Positions 6,809-11,266 of a DNA stretch of 11,266 bases are shown one piece after another. The translations under genes and the position numbers were made by a program. Each line of letters opens with the position of its first letter. Within the stretch, counting starts at the first letter, position 1. Source of the stretch: an uncultured Coprococcus sp. (lineage in GTDB: Bacteria > Bacillota > Clostridia > Lachnospirales > Lachnospiraceae); the NCBI GenBank assembly GCA_900548215.1, contig URJI01000085.1, positions 1 through 11,266 on the forward strand, written 5' to 3'. The notes beneath the pieces are model-generated. The model worked only from the letters and a program-made list of their open reading frames with translations, did no database searches and was not told where the DNA came from.

Positions 6809-7348
6809 ATGCTTATGGCTACAAAGATCATGATAGATGCGGGACACGGCGGTTATGATAATGGTGCTTCGTATGAGGGCCGCTTGGAGAAGAATGACAA
6901 TCTTAATCTTGCACTTGCACTTGGAGATGAGCTGGAGCGCAGAGGATATGAAGTTGAATATACAAGAACCACGGACAGATATGATTCTCCGGCAAGAAAA
7001 GCCCAGATAGGAAATGAGAGCGGGGCAGACTATTTTATATCGCTTCACCGCAACTCCGCACCCGAGGCAAATGTATATAACGGGGTTCAGACTCTGGTAT
7101 ATGACAAGTCAGGAGTTAAATACGATCTGGCTCAGAATATAAACAGAGAACTCTCATCCCTTGGATTTAGAAATATTAATGTCGAAGAGCGACCCGGACT
7201 TGCGGTGCTCCGGCGGACGAATATACCCGCTGTTCTGGTGGAAACGGGGTTTATAAACAACGACCATGACAACTATCTGTTTGACTACAATTTTGAAGCT
7301 ATTGTGGACGCCATAGCAAATGCGGTTGATGAGACGATAGGTGCATAG
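6809..7348 (+). CDS. N-acetylmuramoyl-L-alanine amidase (Amidase_3), no signal peptide
   Basis: This is a 179-residue single-domain zinc amidase that cuts the bond between N-acetylmuramic acid and L-alanine of peptidoglycan stems. The Amidase_3 pattern is complete: IMIDAGHGG with zinc ligand H13, LEKND with zinc ligand E27, SLHRNS with zinc ligand H80, and VLVETGFINN with catalytic E145. The domain fills the whole protein; there is no signal peptide, membrane segment or cell-wall-binding repeat, unlike most exported autolysins. It may thus act after lysis, in a forespore/mother-cell setting, or leave by another route. AAGGA (6799-6803) is 5 bases before ATG 6809 and 11 before ATG 6815, so either start is possible. 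It follows the GH25 gene by 80 bases. No terminator was seen between it and the L10 promoter. Confidence 0.9.
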   Translation: MLMATKIMIDAGHGGYDNGASYEGRLEKNDNLNLALALGDELERRGYEVEYTRTTDRYDSPARKAQIGNESGADYFISLHRNSAPEANVYNGVQTLVYDKSGVKYDLAQNINRELSSLGFRNINVEERPGLAVLRRTNIPAVLVETGFINNDHDNYLFDYNFEAIVDAIANAVDETIGA

Positions 7349-7388
7349 GATTTTGCGGCAAACATTGAAAATTAGATCAAAAAATATG

Positions 7389-7417
7389 TTGACATTCTTT
7401 TCGAGGTGTGATAAATT
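7389..7417 (+). promoter_or_regulatory. Sigma-A-type promoter of the rplJ operon
   Basis: A perfect -35 TTGACA (7389-7394) is followed after 17 bases by TAAATT (7412-7417). The predicted transcript start, around 7424, lies just before the L10-binding leader. Confidence 0.8.
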
Positions 7418-7423
7418 AGTCTG

Positions 7424-7545
7424 CGATGAACTGCCGAAGACAGTAGGTGCCATCTGGCGTAAGGATTTATCCGCCTACCGAGGAAAGATATCGTTAAATA
7501 TTTTAACAATATACTCTCAGGTCTTAGGGCTCTGAGAGTTTTTTA
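7424..7545 (+). ncRNA. Ribosomal protein L10 leader (autoregulatory 5' UTR)
   Basis: The leader upstream of rplJ matches the Firmicute L10 leader. GTAGGTG (7443-7449) pairs with CGCCTAC, roughly 7472-7478, flanked by the internal-loop strands CCGAAGACA (7434-7442) and CCGAGGAAAG (7478-7487), the kink-turn-like L10 binding site also used in 23S rRNA. An AT stem follows (GTTAAA 7493-7498 with TTTAAC 7502-7507), then an intrinsic terminator. In the known mechanism, excess L10 (with L12) binds the leader and favours termination, reducing rplJ-rplL expression. The boundaries are approximate. Confidence 0.85.
7513..7544 (+). terminator. Attenuator terminator at the end of the L10 leader
   Basis: ACTCTCAG (7513-7520) pairs with CTGAGAGT (7532-7539), an 8-bp stem around an 11-base loop, followed directly by a run of six T (7539-7544). 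Its place between the L10-binding stem and rplJ makes it the regulated terminator of the leader. Confidence 0.85.
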
Positions 7546-7587
7546 TATCTTGAATGTGCAGTCATTAGTAAAATAAGGAGGCGCATT

Positions 7588-8076
7588 ATGGCAAAGGTAG
7601 AGTTAAAGAAGCCAATAGTAGAAGAGATCAAGGCAAATCTTGAAGGCGCTGCTACTGCAGTAGTTGTAGACTATCGTGGTCTTACAGTTGAGCAGGATAC
7701 ACAGCTCCGTAAGAATCTGAGAGAAGCTGGTGTTGTATACAAGGTATACAAGAACACAATGGTCAACTTCGCTATTGAAGGAACAGAGTTCGAAGGCCTT
7801 AAGGAGTGCTTAGAGGGACCAACTGGTCTTGCAATCTGCAAGGAAGACGCTACAGCAGCTGCAAGAGTTCTTGCAGACTTCGCAAAGAATGCCCCAGCTC
7901 TTGAGCTTAAGGGTGGTGTTGTAGAAGGAACATTCTACGATGCAGAAGGAATCCAGGTTATCGCAAAGATCCCTTCAAGAGAGACTCTTATTTCCAAGTT
8001 CCTTGGAAGTATCCAGTCACCTATCGCAAACTTCGCTCGTGTTATCAAGCAGATCGCAGAGCAGAAGGAGGCTTAA
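7588..8076 (+). CDS. rplJ: 50S ribosomal protein L10
   Basis: L10 (162 residues) anchors the L7/L12 stalk to 23S rRNA and recruits translation factors through it. The N-terminus MAKVELKKPIVEEIKANL and the segments VVVDYRGLTVEQDTQLR (25-41), YKVYKNTMVNFAIEG (51-65) and GPTGLAIC (77-84) are family hallmarks; the C-terminal helix (IANFARVIKQIAEQKEA) is the L7/L12-dimer binding arm. AAGGAGG (7575-7581) lies 6 bases before ATG. Its codons are of the highly expressed kind. The gene is preceded by its own L10 leader, which L10 should bind to limit its synthesis, and followed by rplL after 168 bases. Confidence 0.98.
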   Translation: MAKVELKKPIVEEIKANLEGAATAVVVDYRGLTVEQDTQLRKNLREAGVVYKVYKNTMVNFAIEGTEFEGLKECLEGPTGLAICKEDATAAARVLADFAKNAPALELKGGVVEGTFYDAEGIQVIAKIPSRETLISKFLGSIQSPIANFARVIKQIAEQKEA

Positions 8077-8085
8077 TATTAAGCC
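8070..8085 (+). repeat. Perfect 16-base palindrome spanning the rplJ stop codon
   Basis: GGCTTAATATTAAGCC reads the same on both strands and includes the TAA stop of rplJ (8074-8076). As RNA it folds to a 6-bp stem with an ATAT loop and has no following T-run, so it is not a standard terminator. It may be a processing or stability element. Confidence 0.5.
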
Positions 8086-8093
8086 TGATAGAA

Positions 8094-8138
8094 GGTCTGT
8101 CATGCGCTATACCCGCAATGTTGTATATGCACGTGACC
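8094..8138 (+). other. Possible interrupted hairpin in the rplJ-rplL spacer
   Basis: In the 168-base spacer, GGTC (8094-8097) can pair with GACC (8135-8138) and TATAC (8108-8112) with GTATA (8123-8127) around a 10-base loop, separated by internal loops. A smaller GTATC/GATAC hairpin lies at 8171-8185. Both are weak; no confident promoter or reading frame was seen in this spacer. Confidence 0.3.
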
Positions 8139-8244
8139 AGATATTCAACTGTCTATATTGTGGACAAAAAGTATCTGCATGATACGAGAAGGATATGTGG
8201 ATACATTACAAAATAACAAATTATATTATATGGAGGAAAACATA

Positions 8245-8613
8245 ATGACAACTCAGGAAATTATTGAAGTAATCAAAGGTTTATCAGTATTAGAGTTAAA
8301 CGACTTAGTTAAGGCTTGTGAAGAGGAGTTCGGCGTATCAGCAGCAGCAGGTGTTGTAGTTGCAGCAGCAGGTGCTGACGGTGCAGCAGCAGCTGAGGAG
8401 AAGGATTCATTCAACGTAGAGCTTACAGAGGTTGGTCCTAACAAGGTTAAGGTTATCAAGGTTGTTCGTGAGCTTACAGGCTTAGGTCTTAAGGAAGCTA
8501 AGGACGCTGTAGATGGTGCTCCAAAGGTAATCAAGGAGGACGCTACTAAGGAAGAGGCTGAGGAAGCTAAGACAAAGCTTGAGGCTGAGGGAGCTAAGGT
8601 TACATTAAAGTAA
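8245..8613 (+). CDS. rplL: 50S ribosomal protein L7/L12
   Basis: L7/L12 (122 residues) forms the mobile ribosomal stalk that stimulates GTPase translation factors. The N-terminal dimerisation segment (TTQEIIEVIKGLSVLELNDLVKACEEEFGV), an Ala-rich hinge (about 33-50), and the C-terminal domain with FNVELTEVGPNKVKVIKVVR and GLGLKEAKDAVDGAP are all present at the usual length. ATG 8245 has GGAGG (8232-8236) 8 bases upstream; the longer frame from 8158 has no SD and adds unrelated residues. It lies downstream of rplJ and is followed by a strong terminator. Confidence 0.98.
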   Translation: MTTQEIIEVIKGLSVLELNDLVKACEEEFGVSAAAGVVVAAAGADGAAAAEEKDSFNVELTEVGPNKVKVIKVVRELTGLGLKEAKDAVDGAPKVIKEDATKEEAEEAKTKLEAEGAKVTLK

Positions 8614-8644
8614 TTTGATCCTTATTTTATTATCAGACAATATT

Positions 8645-8686
8645 CGGCCTGGCGGAGATGGATCTCATCCCGCCGGGCCGGTTTTT
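8645..8686 (+). terminator. Intrinsic terminator after rplL
   Basis: CGGCCTGGCGG (8645-8655) pairs with CCGCCGGGCCG (8670-8680) over 11 positions with one T-G wobble; GATG/CATC extends the stem inside a bulged A. Five T follow (8682-8686). It should end most rplJ-rplL transcripts, making rpoB depend at least partly on its own promoter. Confidence 0.9.
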
Positions 8687-8708
8687 CTATATATCTTTAC
8701 GCATATCA

Positions 8709-8770
8709 TTAAAAAAAATCTGAAAAATTTCCGAAATATAGTTGACAAATATTGCATTTGCTGGTAGGAT
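8709..8770 (+). promoter_or_regulatory. rpoB promoter with A-rich upstream DNA and extended -10
   Basis: TTGACA (8742-8747) and TAGGAT (8765-8770) are spaced by 17 bases, with TG at 8762-8763 giving an extended -10. A-tracts at 8711-8718 and 8723-8728 lie just upstream and resemble an UP element. This is well placed to drive rpoB from a start near 8777. Confidence 0.8.
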
Positions 8771-8782
8771 AGTAAACTGTCA

Positions 8783-8817
8783 CTATTATGGCTTCGTGTG
8801 CATACACGCCGTAATAG
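8783..8817 (+). ncRNA. Stem-loop at the 5' end of the rpoB transcript
   Basis: CTATTATGG (8783-8791) pairs with CCGTAATAG (8809-8817) with one T-G wobble. A 3-base bulge follows, then CGTGT (8795-8799) pairs with ACACG (8804-8808) around a GCAT loop, about 14 bp in all. No T-run follows. It begins only a few bases after the predicted transcript start, and 83 bases of leader separate it from the rpoB start. AGCC (8815-8818) could instead pair with GGCT further downstream, so an alternative fold is possible. Confidence 0.6.
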
Positions 8818-8900
8818 CCTGATAAATGGCTTTGAAACACTTATATAACTTAAGGTTGTCCTAAAAGCATAAAAATAAATTCCAAGGGGTGAATGTGTCG

Positions 8901-11266
8901 ATGGAAAAGAACAGAATTAGTCCTGTCAAGTCTGGAAAAGGCTACAGAATGAGCTATGCAAAGCAGAAGGACGTACTTGAGATGCCTAACTTCATAGAGG
9001 TTCAGAAGAACTCATACAACTGGTTCTTAACTGATGGATTGAAGGAAGCATTCAGAGATATTTCTCCTATCACTGATTACTCAGGACAGTACAGTCTCGA
9101 ATTTGTAGATTTTCAATTCTGTAAAGATGACTTGAAGTACAGTATTGAGGAATGCAAGGAGAGAGATGCGACATACGCTGCTCCTCTCAGAGTCAAGGTC
9201 AGACTCAGAGTCGGAGATGTAAAGGAGATGTCAGAACATGAGATATTCATGGGTGATCTTCCTCTTATGACAGAGACAGGAACATTCGTTATCAATGGTG
9301 CAGAGCGTGTTATAGTAAGCCAGCTGGTTCGTTCACCAGGTATTTACTATGATATTACTCACGATAAGGTTGGTAAGAAGCTGTATGCGTGTACGGTTAT
9401 TCCTAACAGGGGTGCATGGTTGGAGTATGAGACAGATTCCAACGATGTATTTTATGTGCGTGTAGACAGAACCAGAAAGGTGCCGGTAACTGTTCTTATC
9501 CGTGCCCTTGGTCTTGGAACAGATCAGGAGATTATAGATTTATTTGGCGAAGAGCCAAAGATTATGGAGAGCCTTAACAAGGACCCTGCAAAGTCATACT
9601 CAGAGGGTGTGGTTGAACTTTACAAGAAGATCAGACCGGACGAGCCTTCAGTAGTAGAGAATGCAGAGAGCCTTATAAATGCTATGTTCTTTGATGCAAG
9701 AAGATATGACCTTGCAAAGGTTGGACGTTATAAGTTCAACAAGAAGCTTGCTTTTAAGGCACGTATTGCCGGTCATGTGCTTGCCGAGGACGCTGTAGAC
9801 CCTAGTACAGGAGAGATCATCGCAGAGGCAGGAACAACTGTATCTGAGGAACTCGCTGATACTATACAGGACGCAGCAGTACCATTTGTAATGATACAGA
9901 CAGAGGAGAGAAACGTTAAAGTTCTTTCCAATATGATGGTCAATATAGCTAACTATGTAGATTTTGATCCTGCGGAGCTCGGAATAGTAGAGCGTGTATA
10001 TTATCCTGTTCTTGAGGGACTTCTTGAGGAATATGGCGATGATACAGACAGACTGAAAGCTGCAATTGAGCGCGATATGTCTGATCTAGTACCAAAGCAT
10101 ATCACAAAGGAAGATATATTTGCCTCTATCAACTACAACATTCACCTTGAGTATGGTATTGGTAATGATGATGATATCGATCACCTTGGCAACAGACGTA
10201 TCAGAGCGGTTGGAGAGCTGCTTCAGAACCAGTATAGAATAGGTCTTTCAAGACTTGAAAGAGTTGTAAGAGAGAGAATGACAACACAGGATGCTGAGAG
10301 TATCACGCCTCAGTCCCTTATAAACATTAAGCCGGTAACTGCTGCAGTTAAGGAGTTCTTTGGAAGTTCACAGCTGTCACAGTTCATGGATCAGAACAAC
10401 CCTCTGTCAGAGCTGACTCACAAGAGAAGACTTTCAGCCCTGGGCCCTGGTGGACTTTCACGAGACAGAGCCGGATTTGAGGTTCGAGATGTACACTATA
10501 CACACTATGGTAGAATGTGTCCTATCGAGACCCCTGAGGGACCTAACATCGGTCTGATCAACTCATTGGCTACATATGCGCGTATAAACGAGTATGGTTT
10601 CGTTGAGGCGCCATATAGAAAGCTGGACAAGACAGATCCTTCAAATCCTATTGTTACTGATGAGGTAGTATATCTCACAGCGGATGAGGAAGATAGATAT
10701 AGAGTAGTACAGGCGAATGAGCCTATCGATGCAGACGGACATTTTGTAAAGAATAATGTATCAGGTAGATTCAGAGCTGATACAACTGAGTTCCCTAAGT
10801 CAAAGGTTGATCTGATGGACGTATCACCTAAGATGGTATTCTCAGTTGCGACATCAATGATTCCGTTCCTTCAGAATGATGATGCAAACCGTGCCCTCAT
10901 GGGATCTAACATGCAGCGTCAGGCGGTTCCTCTTATGATGACTGAGTCAGCAGTAGTTGGAACAGGTATGGAGGCAAAGGCTGCTGTAGATTCAGGTGTC
11001 TGCGTAGTTGCAAAGAGAGATGGTGTTGTAGAGTATTCTAACAGCACTGAGATCTGTGTAAGAGCAGACGAAGATGGAACAAAGGATGTATATCATGTTA
11101 TCAAGTTTGCACGAAGCAACCAGGGTAACTGTATGAACCAGAGACCTATAGTCTTCAAGGGTGATCACGTAAAGGCTGGCGAGGTAATTGCTGACGGACC
11201 TTCGACATCAGGTGGAGAGATTGCACTTGGTAAGAATCCTCTGATCGGATTTATGACATGGGAAGG
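8901..11266 (+). CDS. rpoB: RNA polymerase beta subunit, N-terminal 788 codons (runs off the window)
   Basis: The open frame continues to the window end and matches Firmicute RpoB throughout, for example MPNFIEVQKNSYNWFL, SAPLRVKV-like APLRVKVRLRVGD, TGTFVINGAERVIVSQLVRSPG, VIPNRGAWLEYETD, GNRRIRAVGELLQNQ, and RMCPIETPEGPNIGLINSLA. The rifampicin region starts at G488 (GSSQLSQFMDQNNPLSELTH, then KRRLSALGPGG); D497, H507 and S512 correspond to E. coli D516, H526 and S531 and are the sensitive-type residues. ATG 8901 is used; AAGGGG (8884-8889) is 11 bases upstream, and in-frame GTG 8895 (5 bases from the SD) is a real alternative. rpoB has its own promoter and structured leader after the rplL terminator. 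rpoC would be expected beyond the window. Confidence 0.97.
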   Translation, partial: MEKNRISPVKSGKGYRMSYAKQKDVLEMPNFIEVQKNSYNWFLTDGLKEAFRDISPITDYSGQYSLEFVDFQFCKDDLKYSIEECKERDATYAAPLRVKVRLRVGDVKEMSEHEIFMGDLPLMTETGTFVINGAERVIVSQLVRSPGIYYDITHDKVGKKLYACTVIPNRGAWLEYETDSNDVFYVRVDRTRKVPVTVLIRALGLGTDQEIIDLFGEEPKIMESLNKDPAKSYSEGVVELYKKIRPDEPSVVENAESLINAMFFDARRYDLAKVGRYKFNKKLAFKARIAGHVLAEDAVDPSTGEIIAEAGTTVSEELADTIQDAAVPFVMIQTEERNVKVLSNMMVNIANYVDFDPAELGIVERVYYPVLEGLLEEYGDDTDRLKAAIERDMSDLVPKHITKEDIFASINYNIHLEYGIGNDDDIDHLGNRRIRAVGELLQNQYRIGLSRLERVVRERMTTQDAESITPQSLINIKPVTAAVKEFFGSSQLSQFMDQNNPLSELTHKRRLSALGPGGLSRDRAGFEVRDVHYTHYGRMCPIETPEGPNIGLINSLATYARINEYGFVEAPYRKLDKTDPSNPIVTDEVVYLTADEEDRYRVVQANEPIDADGHFVKNNVSGRFRADTTEFPKSKVDLMDVSPKMVFSVATSMIPFLQNDDANRALMGSNMQRQAVPLMMTESAVVGTGMEAKAAVDSGVCVVAKRDGVVEYSNSTEICVRADEDGTKDVYHVIKFARSNQGNCMNQRPIVFKGDHVKAGEVIADGPSTSGGEIALGKNPLIGFMTWE

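Noticed and set aside
7341..7535. Small plus-strand reading frame over the L10 leader
   Set aside because: It overlaps a promoter, a structured leader and a terminator, has no SD and encodes no recognisable protein.
8158..8244. Upstream extension of rplL
   Set aside because: The 29 added residues are not part of L7/L12, and ATG 8245 has a good SD.
10362..10460. Possible rifampicin-resistance changes in rpoB
   Set aside because: The residues equal to E. coli D516, H526 and S531 are the sensitive type, so no resistance is predicted from this region.
1..11266. Mobile element, CRISPR array or tRNA
   Set aside because: No transposase, integrase, regularly spaced repeats or tRNA-like cloverleaf were seen on either strand.

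Overview
The window looks like a chromosomal segment of a low-to-mid-GC Firmicute, most likely a gut clostridium of the Lachnospiraceae type. The evidence is the L10-leader/rplJ/rplL/rpoB block with Gram-positive-type sequences, purine-rich Shine-Dalgarno (SD) sites, a YwlG-type DUF436 protein, and Gram-positive cell-wall hydrolases (GH25 and Amidase_3). The family assignment is inference; no rRNA is present. No transposase, integrase, CRISPR array or tRNA was seen, so this reads as core chromosome with a few accessory genes.

Region 1 (1-3298, plus strand) is a closely packed gene string. It holds the last codons of an upstream gene, a membrane-anchored DUF4097-type beta-solenoid protein that starts at TTG overlapping that gene's stop, a GNAT acetyltransferase, a DUF436/TIGR01440 (YwlG) protein with an extra N-terminal domain, and a HAD-family hydrolase. 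It ends at a long hairpin (3235-3298) that can serve as a terminator for both strands.

Region 2 (3347-3733, minus strand) is a stand-alone panD (aspartate 1-decarboxylase, source of beta-alanine for pantothenate/CoA), convergent with region 1. An AT-rich 230-base divergent spacer separates it from region 3.

Region 3 (3964-7348, plus strand) starts with an unusual two-domain protein: an HSL-type alpha/beta hydrolase fused to a leucine-carboxyl-methyltransferase-like (LCM/TcmP-type) domain. A membrane-anchored GH25 muramidase-like protein and a signal-less N-acetylmuramoyl-L-alanine amidase follow. The last two could cut glycan and peptide bonds of the same wall polymer. Whether the fusion protein works with them is unknown.

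Region 4 (7389-11266, plus strand) is the ribosomal protein/RNA polymerase block. It has a sigma-A-type promoter, an L10-binding leader with intrinsic terminator, rplJ, rplL, a strong terminator, a separate promoter with A-rich upstream DNA, a structured 5' leader, and rpoB running off the window end. rplK-rplA, which usually sit just upstream of rplJ, are absent there.

The best candidates for something undescribed are the esterase-methyltransferase fusion, the extra domain on the YwlG-type protein, and the structured RNA elements around rplJ-rplL-rpoB.
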